Part shown: in pieces, positions 5,824 to 13,606 of the stretch
Layout: each line of letters starts with the position of its first letter
How positions within the stretch are numbered: position 1 is the first letter of the stretch
Assembly (NCBI GenBank): GCA_002292325.1
Contig: DBBR01000063.1
Location: forward strand, 1 to 18,001
DNA: 18,001 nt
Source: Flavobacteriales bacterium UBA979
GTDB taxonomy: Bacteria; Bacteroidota; Bacteroidia; Flavobacteriales_D; Sanyastnellaceae
Direction: 5' to 3'
Position numbers and translations under genes: made by a program
The notes under the pieces: generated by a model
The model's input: only the letters and a program-made list of their open reading frames with translations
What the model was told of the DNA's origin: nothing
Databases searched by the model: none

Positions 5824-7590
5824 ATGACCACACCCCGACAATTGACGAACAGCTCCTGGACCGTTAAGGACCAACCAAATACCAATGCTGTGGCGCGTCT
5901 CATGGAGAACGCTGGACTCACGCAGTTGGTTGCTTCTCTGCTGATTCAGCGGGGATTTGAGGACCAAGAAGACGTACTTGGATTCCTTGTGCCTGCCCTT
6001 TCCGCCATGCATCATTCTCTTCTGATGAAGGACATGAAGGAGGCTGTTATCAGATTGCATCAAGCAATTGAAGACGAAGAACGGATTCTTATCTATGGCG
6101 ATTACGATGTCGATGGCACCACAGCGGTAGCGATGGTGGCGAGTTACCTCGAAGGCGTGGGAGGACAAGTAGAAACATACATTCCCCATAGGTACAAAGA
6201 AGGATACGGGGTGAGCTTAGATGGCGTGCGCTATGCTTCGGAAAACAGGTTCTCCCTCATGATCACATTGGACTGCGGAACCAAGGACTTTGAATCTCTG
6301 CAAGATGCCGCTGAACGAGGGATTGACGTCATCGTCTGCGATCACCACTTACCCGAAGACACCTTGCCTGCCGCCTTTGCAGTCCTCAATCCCAAACGAG
6401 TGGATTGCCCATATCCCTTCAAAGAATTGTCCGGGTGCGGCGTAGCCTTCAAACTTCTTCAATCCTTGGCCAACCGAATGGATTTACCGGAAAGCGGGAT
6501 CTACGAGGAACTGGACCTTGTTGCGATCAGCATTGGGGCCGATCTCGTTGAACTCAAAGGTGAAAACAGAATCATGGCTTCGCAGGGGTTACGTCAATTA
6601 CGCAAACGCCAACGCCCTGGTATTCTCGCCCTGATGAGGGCAGCGGATATCCACCAAGTGCCGCAGACTGTTCGAGACATCAGTTTCACGCTGGGTCCAA
6701 GAATAAACGCAGCGGGGCGAATGGATCACGCCCAACGCGTGGTGGATTTATTGATGGAAAAAAACGACGCGCGTGCAAATGAAATGGCCCGCGAAATCGA
6801 GGAGATGAACATGCAGCGGCGGGATGTAGACGAATCCACCACAGCGGAGGCCCTTCTGCAGCTGGAAAAAACCCCTGAAGACAGTTTTTGCAACATCGTA
6901 CACGGAACGAATTGGCACAGAGGCGTTGTTGGAATCGTCGCAAGCCGAATGATCGAAAACCGATACCGACCTTCTGTGGTTCTTTCTGAAGAAAACGGAA
7001 TTCTCATTGGCAGCACTCGGTCCGTGGACGGAGTAGACATGCATGACGCACTGGAGTCCTGTGCTGATTTATTGCTTCAATTCGGTGGCCACACCATGGC
7101 CGCTGGGCTGAGCCTTGATGCGAAAAACCTCGAAGCATTCAAAGTCCGCCTCAACGACGCTGTGCGGGTTCAGTTAAAGGGCGTTACACCCAAGCCCATC
7201 ATCCGATGCGATCGCGAGGTGCATATTTCTGAGCTCTCCTTGGAAGCACTGAAGGAGCTCGAGCAACTCGAACCTTTTGGTCCCGGAAATCCGACGCCTG
7301 TTTTTATTTTACGCAATGTCATTTCTGTGCGACCGCCTCGTACCATAGGCAATCAAGGCCGTCATCTGAAGATTACGATCAAAGATCCATCCAGTGATGC
7401 TCCGACCCTCGATGCCATTGGCTGGAACATGGGGGAGCTCGCCCCTCAAATCAAGCAAAACATTCCCCTTGATTTGGCATTTACATTGGTTAAAAATACG
7501 TGGAAGCCAAGGGGGTGGCAGAATCGAACAGAACTCAATCTTCACCTGCGCTCCATTCAGCTCGCCGCTCCAGCTGAAACCACTGGCTGA
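5824..7590 (+). CDS. recJ: Single-stranded-DNA-specific exonuclease RecJ
   Basis: 588 aa, close to E. coli RecJ (577). A DHH-family Mn/Mg-dependent 5'-3' ssDNA exonuclease of the cytoplasm, used in recombination, base-excision and mismatch repair. The DHH domain shows YGDYDVDGTT at 91-100 (metal-binding Asp93, Asp95, Asp97), LDCGTKD at 149-155 and VCDHHLPED at 171-179. LGPRINAAGRMDHA lies before the linker helix. The DHHA1 domain shows FGGHTMAAGLS at 420-430. The C-terminal OB fold (from about 460) begins near CDREVHISEL and includes LEPFGPGNPTPVF. The ATG at 5824 follows an AT-rich stretch without a clear Shine-Dalgarno. The 3' end overlaps the convergent mscS-type gene by 34 bp. Confidence 0.97.
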   Translation: MTTPRQLTNSSWTVKDQPNTNAVARLMENAGLTQLVASLLIQRGFEDQEDVLGFLVPALSAMHHSLLMKDMKEAVIRLHQAIEDEERILIYGDYDVDGTTAVAMVASYLEGVGGQVETYIPHRYKEGYGVSLDGVRYASENRFSLMITLDCGTKDFESLQDAAERGIDVIVCDHHLPEDTLPAAFAVLNPKRVDCPYPFKELSGCGVAFKLLQSLANRMDLPESGIYEELDLVAISIGADLVELKGENRIMASQGLRQLRKRQRPGILALMRAADIHQVPQTVRDISFTLGPRINAAGRMDHAQRVVDLLMEKNDARANEMAREIEEMNMQRRDVDESTTAEALLQLEKTPEDSFCNIVHGTNWHRGVVGIVASRMIENRYRPSVVLSEENGILIGSTRSVDGVDMHDALESCADLLLQFGGHTMAAGLSLDAKNLEAFKVRLNDAVRVQLKGVTPKPIIRCDREVHISELSLEALKELEQLEPFGPGNPTPVFILRNVISVRPPRTIGNQGRHLKITIKDPSSDAPTLDAIGWNMGELAPQIKQNIPLDLAFTLVKNTWKPRGWQNRTELNLHLRSIQLAAPAETTG

Positions 7591-8399
7591 ATGAGGTGAA
7601 TGTCGCGCTGAGGAAATGGAATTTTGATGCCATTGGCCCGAAATTCCTGTTCGATTTTAAACCGAATGTTGCTGGATATCAGCTTCCGAAGAAAGGGCTT
7701 TTCTATCCAGAAATACACCTTAAACTTCAACGATGAGTCTGAAAAATCATCGAAAAAGATAGCCGTCTCTTCCTTGCGAATTACCTCATCCTCGGCATTG
7801 GCACAGTCCAACAAAATGGACCGAACCTTTTCCACGTCTGATCCATAAGCGACGCCGACTTCCACTTGAATTAAGCTCGCATTTTCTCCTTGAGTGAAGT
7901 TCCGCACCTTTTCTCCTGATATCAATCCATTGGGCACCACAATTAAATTCCCAAGCCGTGTAATGACCCGAGTAGAGCGCAAGTCAATGCGCTCGACGCG
8001 CACCATCATTCCGTCAACTTCCAGCTCATCACCCACACGTACCCCACCTTCAAAAAGCAGCACAAATCCCGAGACTACATCATTGAAGAAATTTTGCAAC
8101 CCAATGCCCACGCCTACAAGCAACGCAGCAGAACTCGCCCAGAAGACTGTCAAGTCAATGCCTGCTGTGTCCAATGCGATGAGTACCACGAAGAAGTAAA
8201 CCACGGTTCGGACCAACCGCATCACCATGAATCGCGTACCCTCTGCAAAGTTGGTGTTGCGCATGAACTTGCGCATCACGATTCTCATCGACCAAAACAG
8301 CAACTGAGCAGCGAGAATTACACTCGAAAACAACAAAATTGCCCGAAGCGACAAATCAAAGGAGCCAATCGAAAAGCTGGAGTCTAGGAATTCCTGCAT
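7557..8399 (-). CDS. Small-conductance mechanosensitive channel (MscS family)
   Basis: 280 aa, the size of minimal MscS proteins (E. coli MscS 286). Inner-membrane tension-gated channel that releases solutes on osmotic downshock. Transmembrane segments are at about 18-38, 60-78 and 84-115. TM3 carries the pore-lining Ala/Gly-rich stretch SSAALLVGVGIGLQ (89-102), then NFFNDVVSGF. The beta domain follows with GGVRVGDELEVDG (118-130), and VVPNGLI (154-160) is typical for the family. The C-terminal alpha/beta domain ends with IPFPQRDIHL, another family hallmark. It starts 9 nt after the dnaG stop, so the two are probably co-transcribed. Its stop lies inside the convergent recJ. Confidence 0.93.
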   Translation of the reverse strand: MQEFLDSSFSIGSFDLSLRAILLFSSVILAAQLLFWSMRIVMRKFMRNTNFAEGTRFMVMRLVRTVVYFFVVLIALDTAGIDLTVFWASSAALLVGVGIGLQNFFNDVVSGFVLLFEGGVRVGDELEVDGMMVRVERIDLRSTRVITRLGNLIVVPNGLISGEKVRNFTQGENASLIQVEVGVAYGSDVEKVRSILLDCANAEDEVIRKEETAIFFDDFSDSSLKFKVYFWIEKPFLRKLISSNIRFKIEQEFRANGIKIPFPQRDIHLIQPVVSAGAAS

Positions 8400-8408
8400 G
8401 TTTTGTTG

Positions 8409-10451
8409 TTAGGGAAGTATGGCGGTTCCAAAGTACGACGTGATCTTGCGTCTTTGCTCGTCGAGTTCTTTGCGCTTTATCAATAATTCTCTCATACCAG
8501 CAAGCGCACTTTCCTCTCCCTTCTCGATGGCCTTGGAAAGCGCTGTCAATTGTTCTTGGACGCCTTGGATTTCTTGTCTGTTGTCATTCAATTTCAATAA
8601 ATGAAGGGAATCCATCAGTGCCTTATTGAGCAGGTCTTCTTCGCGAGTAGAATAAATTTGGTGCACTTCCTCCCATCGTTTGCTCACCTCATATTTATCG
8701 ACAACAGACCCTACCACAAACGATTGAATTTCTGGATCTGGATGTTTCATGAAAGCATCCAACTCGGGGACCCGCTCCAGCTCGTGGCATTCGATGAATA
8801 CGTTGTACACTTTCGCCAGCAACTCATCTTTCACTTCAAAATTTAAACCCTGCATGTATTCAATGACGTAATGCGCAAAAGGAAGAGCAACGGGTTCCTC
8901 TTCTCCTTCAGCTTGAGGCTTGAACGACACCGATCCAAAACGCAACATGCGTCGAACCAAATCTCGTTCAATGATGGTCCGATGTTGTTCCGCCTCCCGA
9001 AGCGGAATGTGCAGGTTATTTTCGTCCAGCGGAACCTCCTTATCCGACCAGTCAGGTGGCACATGCAACTCCGGCGGGGCCGATGACTCCGAGCGTTCAC
9101 GACGTTTCCGAAATTCTTCTCGCTTCTCAGCCTTTTGCTCCTCTAACAGCCGGGACCGGATGATCTTGTTGATTTCGGATTGAAGAATATCCTCCGACAT
9201 TCCCAATTTCTCCGCCGTCAATTTTAAATAGACCCCCTGTTGAATGGCATCCGGGATGACCGAAACGGATCCAAGGATGCTATGGATCATCTCGGAACGC
9301 TGAACAGGATCCTCCGCTGCATCCTCCGAAAGCAGGTCCAGTTTGAAGGCAACAAAATCTTTGGCCTCATCCGCTATGTGCGAGCGCAAGGTTTCAGAGG
9401 GCACCTTTTTACTGTAGCTGTCTGGATCATCCCCGTCCGGAAACAAAACAACATGGACGTTCAAACCCTCGGCGAGCAATAAATCGATTCCTCGCAGTGA
9501 AGCGCGAATGCCAGCCGCGTCCCCATCAAAAAGAACGGTAATGTTCTTGGTATAGCGACGAATCAACTTAATCTGGCTGATCGTAAGTGCCGTTCCACTG
9601 GAAGAAACGACGTGCTCGATACCAGCCTGATGCAAAGCCATCACATCCGTGTAGCCTTCGACCAAGAGTACCCGATCCTCTTTTGTAATAGAAGGCTTCG
9701 CGAGATGCAAACCAAACAGCACATCCCCCTTGTGATACAGCGGGCTTTCGGGGCTATTGAAGTACTTGGCAACCTTTTTCTCCTTGCTCAGCGTGCGGCC
9801 ACCAAATGCAATGGTTCGGCCTGTGACGTCTCGGATTGGAAACATCACGCGCCCTTTGAAGAAATCCCATGGTTTGCCGTCTCTTTCTTTTGCCAAGCCC
9901 AGTGCCAATAAGCGTTCTGCCTTATATCCTGCGTCGGAAGCAGCGGTGCTCATAGCGTCCCAAGAGTCTGGACAATAACCTATTTTGAAAGTCTGAAGCG
10001 TCTCAGCGCGGAAACCCCGGCTTTCGAAGTAGCTCAATCCAATGGCTTGCCCTTCTTTGCCGTCATGGAGTTGTTGGGTGAACCAACCTTGAGCCCATGC
10101 ATTAACCGCCAAAAGGCTATCCCGTTCCGATCGTTCTTGCTGCTGTTCTGGCGAAACCTCTTCCTCCTCTATTTCGATGCCATACCGTTCTGCAAGTTGC
10201 TTGATCGCTTGCGGAAAACTCAGTTTTTCCAACTCCATCAAAAACGTTACTACACTGCCCCCTTTGTCACTTGAAAAGCACTTGAAAATACCCTTTTCAG
10301 GCAACACATAAAACGAGGGTGTCTTTTCGTTGGTAAACGGACTGAGGCCCCGAAAGCTGCTTCCCGATTTTTTTAATTCAACGTAATCCCCAACCACGTC
10401 TTCTATGACGGCAGTGTGCATAACGAGGTCTACAGTTTCAGCGGGTATCAT
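8409..10451 (-). CDS. dnaG: DNA primase DnaG with degenerate zinc ribbon
   Basis: 680 aa, about 100 longer than E. coli DnaG. It makes RNA primers at the replication fork with the DnaB helicase. The N-terminal CHC2-type domain keeps the fold signature (FRGLSPFTNEKTPSF, then FKCFSSDKGGSVVTFLME), but three of the four zinc ligands are replaced: Ser37 for Cys, Thr40 for His and Ser61 for the last Cys, with only Cys58 left. I recall similar losses in flavobacterial primases, so this is probably lineage-specific and functional. The primase core follows (FKGRVMFPIRDVTGR at 199-212). Then comes TOPRIM with LVEGYTD (Glu265), LFDGD (Asp309, Asp311) and DGDDPDS at 339-345. The highly charged C-terminal part (about 430-680) should contain the helicase-interaction domain. 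Start ATG at 10451; a TACATTTG -7 box lies 17 bp upstream. Confidence 0.97.
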   Translation of the reverse strand: MIPAETVDLVMHTAVIEDVVGDYVELKKSGSSFRGLSPFTNEKTPSFYVLPEKGIFKCFSSDKGGSVVTFLMELEKLSFPQAIKQLAERYGIEIEEEEVSPEQQQERSERDSLLAVNAWAQGWFTQQLHDGKEGQAIGLSYFESRGFRAETLQTFKIGYCPDSWDAMSTAASDAGYKAERLLALGLAKERDGKPWDFFKGRVMFPIRDVTGRTIAFGGRTLSKEKKVAKYFNSPESPLYHKGDVLFGLHLAKPSITKEDRVLLVEGYTDVMALHQAGIEHVVSSSGTALTISQIKLIRRYTKNITVLFDGDAAGIRASLRGIDLLLAEGLNVHVVLFPDGDDPDSYSKKVPSETLRSHIADEAKDFVAFKLDLLSEDAAEDPVQRSEMIHSILGSVSVIPDAIQQGVYLKLTAEKLGMSEDILQSEINKIIRSRLLEEQKAEKREEFRKRRERSESSAPPELHVPPDWSDKEVPLDENNLHIPLREAEQHRTIIERDLVRRMLRFGSVSFKPQAEGEEEPVALPFAHYVIEYMQGLNFEVKDELLAKVYNVFIECHELERVPELDAFMKHPDPEIQSFVVGSVVDKYEVSKRWEEVHQIYSTREEDLLNKALMDSLHLLKLNDNRQEIQGVQEQLTALSKAIEKGEESALAGMRELLIKRKELDEQRRKITSYFGTAILP

Positions 10452-10468
10452 GGTGATTCAGAGGACTT

Positions 10469-10476
10469 CAAATGTA
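10469..10476 (-). promoter_or_regulatory. -7 box of the dnaG-mscS promoter
   Basis: The minus strand reads TACATTTG, an exact TAnnTTTG match, 17 bp before the dnaG ATG. It implies a very short leader of roughly 10 nt. No TTG stands at the usual -33 spacing, so this is a half-supported promoter. Confidence 0.5.
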
Positions 10477-10504
10477 CAAAGAGCGATTCGATTGAGAAGA
10501 AAGC

Positions 10505-10543
10505 AAAAAAAAGACTTCACGCCGTTGCGTAAAGTCCCTTTTT
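10505..10543. other. Terminator-like hairpin between divergent dnaG and histidine kinase
   Basis: The stem is GACTT-C-ACGC / GCGT-A-AAGTC (10513-10522 with 10527-10536), ten positions with one C-A mismatch, closed by a CGTT loop. It is flanked by A8 on the left (10505-10512, T8 on the minus strand) and CCTTTTT on the right. It therefore looks like an intrinsic terminator in both directions. Neither neighbour ends here: both genes start by facing away from it. It could attenuate a long kinase leader, end a small minus-strand RNA, or block read-through. Confidence 0.55.
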
Positions 10544-10645
10544 GGCCATTGCTGACCGAACCTAAAACCTAACCCCTCAAAATAAGCGTACACCTTCTGA
10601 GGGTGAGTAAACTAGGGACAAACATCGCGGAGGGACCATTCGATC

Positions 10646-12067
10646 ATGATGAAGGATTTGTTAATGGTTGTTGAAGTTTTACAGACGCTTCCTGCTCCGG
10701 GTGATTCGAATTACCTTCGCTACATCGTGGCACCAAAGAAGAAAAAAAGATCAATTCCGTGGTTCGTAGGGGCCATGGTCCTGGCTTTTGTCACCATGAG
10801 CACCATCCAAATTGTGTGGCTCAGGTCATCCGTTCAGATGAGGGAACAAATCTTCAATGACAACGTGCAACACTCATTGAGTCAAGCCTCAGAAATGCTC
10901 AACAGGAGCACGACCAGCATGCTCCAGATTGACCTGGAGGCTGTTCCAACTGGCGGACCAACGAATGGAGTCATCCGCACCAAGCAGTCCATTGGCAGCG
11001 GTCTCGACGCCGAAGAAACTCGGATGCTCCGACGTATTGAGGCACTGTCCATCGACAGCGTTATCCCTTTGCTATTGAAAGCACACGGCATCGAGGTGGA
11101 TGCAATTGTTGGCGTATTTGACAGGTATGGCCAACCCGTATACATTGATGAGGCCCACGATCCATTCTTAGACGAACTCACCAAAAGCATTCACAAGGTG
11201 TCCCTGAGTTCGTTGAGTTTGCACCTTCATTTTCCGAATAAACATAAATTCCTACTTCATAATTTGCTCGGCCAATTTGCCCTGACAGGTTTGATGTTAG
11301 CCATCATCGCCTGGGGGTTTTTCACCGCAATTATCGGTGCGGCACGCAACAAAAAGATCGACCGTATTCGGCGGGACTTGATGAACAATCTAACGCATGA
11401 ATTGAAGACACCAATCAGCACCATTGGTCTTGCATCTGAGGCGCTCAAAGACCCCGACATGCAGCGTGATTCATCGAATTTCAACTACTACATTGGATTG
11501 ATTAACGAGGAAAACAAGCGGCTCGGAATGCTGGTTGAAAATGTGTTACAAGCCAGCCTGGCAGAGTCAGGAAAGATGCAGCTCTTCAAGCAAACCTTGA
11601 ATGTCCATGAGTTGATCCGCGAGGTATCAAAAAATGTGGCCATCCAGGTAAGAAAACACGGAGGCAAGGTGCAGCTGGAATTGGAGGCCGAAGACCCCTT
11701 GGTGTTTGGCGATCGCATACACCTTGGCAACGTGGTATTCAATTTGGTCGACAATGCAATTAAATACGCTGATGGCGATTTACTTCTGCATATTTCAAGT
11801 CACCAGGCAACAGATGAGGTCGAATTGCGTTTCAAGGACAACGGCATCGGCATCTCAAAAGAACATTTAGGCAAGGTATTTGATAGATTGTACCGAGTGC
11901 CCACCGGGAATGTTCACGATGTAAAGGGGTTTGGATTGGGGTTGAGCTATGTTAAAACCGTAGTAGACCGACACAATGGATCCATTCGCATCGAGAGCGA
12001 ACCGGGTGACGGAAGCACATTCATTTTGAGATTACCTCGCAACGAAATTGAACTGAAGAAAACTTAA
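10646..12067 (+). CDS. Sensor histidine kinase of a two-component pair (RprX-like)
   Basis: 473 aa. The cytoplasmic N-terminus is 37 residues, unusually long, and ends in a KKKKR patch. TM1 is at about 38-59, a periplasmic sensor region at about 60-205, and TM2 at about 206-231. No clear HAMP domain is seen. HisKA has phospho-acceptor His251 in NNLTHELKTP. HATPase_c has the N box NLVDNAIKYA (366-375), the G1 box DNGIGI (398-403) and the G2 box GFGLGL (428-433). By family it autophosphorylates and passes phosphate to the regulator that starts 4 nt after its stop. An SD-like GGAGGG lies 11 nt before the ATG at 10646, unusual for this phylum. The next in-frame ATG (10649) would remove one residue, and later Met codons would cut into TM1. 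The signal sensed is unknown. The architecture recalls Bacteroides RprX. Confidence 0.92.
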   Translation: MMKDLLMVVEVLQTLPAPGDSNYLRYIVAPKKKKRSIPWFVGAMVLAFVTMSTIQIVWLRSSVQMREQIFNDNVQHSLSQASEMLNRSTTSMLQIDLEAVPTGGPTNGVIRTKQSIGSGLDAEETRMLRRIEALSIDSVIPLLLKAHGIEVDAIVGVFDRYGQPVYIDEAHDPFLDELTKSIHKVSLSSLSLHLHFPNKHKFLLHNLLGQFALTGLMLAIIAWGFFTAIIGAARNKKIDRIRRDLMNNLTHELKTPISTIGLASEALKDPDMQRDSSNFNYYIGLINEENKRLGMLVENVLQASLAESGKMQLFKQTLNVHELIREVSKNVAIQVRKHGGKVQLELEAEDPLVFGDRIHLGNVVFNLVDNAIKYADGDLLLHISSHQATDEVELRFKDNGIGISKEHLGKVFDRLYRVPTGNVHDVKGFGLGLSYVKTVVDRHNGSIRIESEPGDGSTFILRLPRNEIELKKT

Positions 12068-12071
12068 CGAC

Positions 12072-12776
12072 ATGAGCGAATCAACCCAACCCGCCATCCT
12101 TCTCTGCGAAGACGACCCGAATTTGGGACGTCTTTTATCCGATTACCTGAAAGCCAAAGGGTTTGAAACAACGTGGGCAAAAGATGGCGTTGAAGGGGTA
12201 AAGGAATTCCACCGTGGCGCATTCGATTTTGTGATTTTAGATGTGATGATGCCGCGAAAAGATGGTTTTCAAGTCGCGGAAGAAATTCGACAAGAAAGCC
12301 GGCACCTGCCAATCCTCTTTCTAACCGCACGATCGACCAACGAAGACACCCTTGAGGGATTCAAAGTCGGGGCGGATGATTACATGACCAAGCCGTTTAG
12401 CATGGAAGAGCTATTGCTTCGGATACAGGCGATTCTGCGCCGCAGCGCTGCACTGCCCGAAGAGGATGAACAGGTCGGTGAAATCAAAATCGGGAAATTC
12501 TCTTTTGATTACAATACACAGATGCTCCAAATCGAAGGAGAGGACCAACGTTTGACCACCAAAGAAAACGAATTGTTGTTCCTCTTGTGCAAACACCGCA
12601 ACTCCTTGTTGGAACGCACGCATGCATTGAAATCAATCTGGGGGGACCCGAATTACTTCAATGGTCGTTCCATGGACGTTTACATTGCCAAACTGCGGGG
12701 GCACCTGAAACGTGACGAGAGCATTCAAATCTTGAACGTTCATGGAAAAGGATTCAAAATGATCGCCTCAGAATAG
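12072..12776 (+). CDS. OmpR/PhoB-family response regulator (RprY-like)
   Basis: 234 aa. The receiver domain (about 8-122) has the acidic pair Glu13/Asp14, the phospho-acceptor Asp57 in FVILDVMMP, Thr85 in FLTA and Lys107 in MTKPF. The winged-helix trans_reg_C domain (about 137-232) shows LTTKENELLFLL, the recognition helix in MDVYIAKLRGHL and the terminal wing VHGKGFKM. It is expected to bind DNA as a dimer once phosphorylated by the kinase encoded immediately upstream (4 nt gap, certainly one operon). The target genes are unknown. The tonB-type gene 45 bp downstream is the nearest candidate for co-expression. Confidence 0.95.
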   Translation: MSESTQPAILLCEDDPNLGRLLSDYLKAKGFETTWAKDGVEGVKEFHRGAFDFVILDVMMPRKDGFQVAEEIRQESRHLPILFLTARSTNEDTLEGFKVGADDYMTKPFSMEELLLRIQAILRRSAALPEEDEQVGEIKIGKFSFDYNTQMLQIEGEDQRLTTKENELLFLLCKHRNSLLERTHALKSIWGDPNYFNGRSMDVYIAKLRGHLKRDESIQILNVHGKGFKMIASE

Positions 12777-12786
12777 ACTTTCTGGC

Positions 12787-12820
12787 ACGGTCTTGGCCTG
12801 TTGTAGGGAAACAAGACCGT
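12787..12820 (+). promoter_or_regulatory. Perfect 9-bp hairpin abutting the tonB-type start codon
   Basis: ACGGTCTTG (12787-12795) and CAAGACCGT (12812-12820) are exact inverted repeats around a 16-nt loop. The second arm ends one base before the ATG at 12822. There is no T-tract, so it is not an intrinsic terminator. In RNA the stem would cover the ribosome-landing region. As DNA it could equally be a spaced operator. It is far longer than expected by chance in a 45-bp gap. Confidence 0.5.
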
Positions 12821-12821
12821 C

Positions 12822-13517
12822 ATGAAAAAAAGACATCCCGTCCGCCGGAATTTCGAACTTGGTCTCATCGCCTCCATGGCACTCGTGCTCGCGGCATTTG
12901 AATGGACCGCCGTGGAATACGGCACCTCCAACTCCTGGGAGTACAACCCTTACCAATCGCTCGAAGCAGAATTGGTCCCCGTGCACCTGCCGTCCAGGCC
13001 GGCCCCGCCCGCCCGGCCCCTGAACATCGCGCCCCAAATTCATCCCGATCCGACACCTCCGGAACCGCAGCCTGAGCCCATCTCAGATGCAGACCCGTTG
13101 CTTGGCAAGCTGCAATCATTCGACTTCGGGGACTTTGGGGATGGCGAAGCATGGGTGGATATTGAGACGGTTATGATCGCCGAGCACATGCCCCATTTTG
13201 ATGTTTGCACCAATGTAATTGACAGGGCTGCAGAGCGCACTTGCACTGAGCAACAGCTCATTTCTTTGATTCAGTCGTGTGCAAAATTTCCTCCGATGTT
13301 ACGGGAATCTGGAATCGGCGGGGTCGTTTTTCTCCAATTCAATGTCAATGAATTTGGCCATATCCAAGATGCAAAAATCCTCAAGGATGCCCACCCCAAA
13401 CTCAACCAGGCCGCCCTTGACGCGCTCGATTGCATCCCCCCTTTGGTTCCAGGAACTCAACAAGGCAAGCCCGTGAGGGTGACCTACACCATGCCCGTGC
13501 GGTTCACCGTTCGTTAA
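12822..13517 (+). CDS. TonB-family energy transducer protein
   Basis: 231 aa. A basic N-terminus (MKKRHPVRRN) and one transmembrane anchor at about 11-29 place it in the inner membrane. A Pro-rich spacer at about 57-89 (RPAPPARP, TPPEPQPEP) reaches into the periplasm. The C-terminal TonB domain (about 119-231) has the Bacteroidota pattern: AEHMPHFDVC, CTEQQL, FPPMLRESGIGG, FLQFNVNEFG and GKPVRVTYTMPVRF. By family it passes proton-motive-force energy to outer-membrane receptors, though many paralogues exist and the partner is unknown. Four Cys residues (129, 141, 153, 204) are in the terminal domain. No ExbB/ExbD or TonB-dependent receptor is in the window. It lies 45 bp behind the response regulator, with a strong hairpin covering the gap end. 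Confidence 0.9.
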   Translation: MKKRHPVRRNFELGLIASMALVLAAFEWTAVEYGTSNSWEYNPYQSLEAELVPVHLPSRPAPPARPLNIAPQIHPDPTPPEPQPEPISDADPLLGKLQSFDFGDFGDGEAWVDIETVMIAEHMPHFDVCTNVIDRAAERTCTEQQLISLIQSCAKFPPMLRESGIGGVVFLQFNVNEFGHIQDAKILKDAHPKLNQAALDALDCIPPLVPGTQQGKPVRVTYTMPVRFTVR

Positions 13518-13542
13518 ATTCCATCAAGCAATCACAAAACAG

Positions 13543-13574
13543 ATTGAATTTAAGCGCATCAAACACTACCTTTG
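13543..13574 (+). promoter_or_regulatory. Promoter of the prs-rplY-pth operon
   Basis: The -33 element TTG (13544-13546) is followed after 20 nt by TACCTTTG (13567-13574), an exact Bacteroidota -7 box at standard spacing. Transcription should start near 13580, giving a leader of about 20-27 nt. This is the best-formed promoter in the window. Confidence 0.8.
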
Positions 13575-13606
13575 CACGCCTTTAAAGCACTGCATCCGTG
13601 TCTCAT

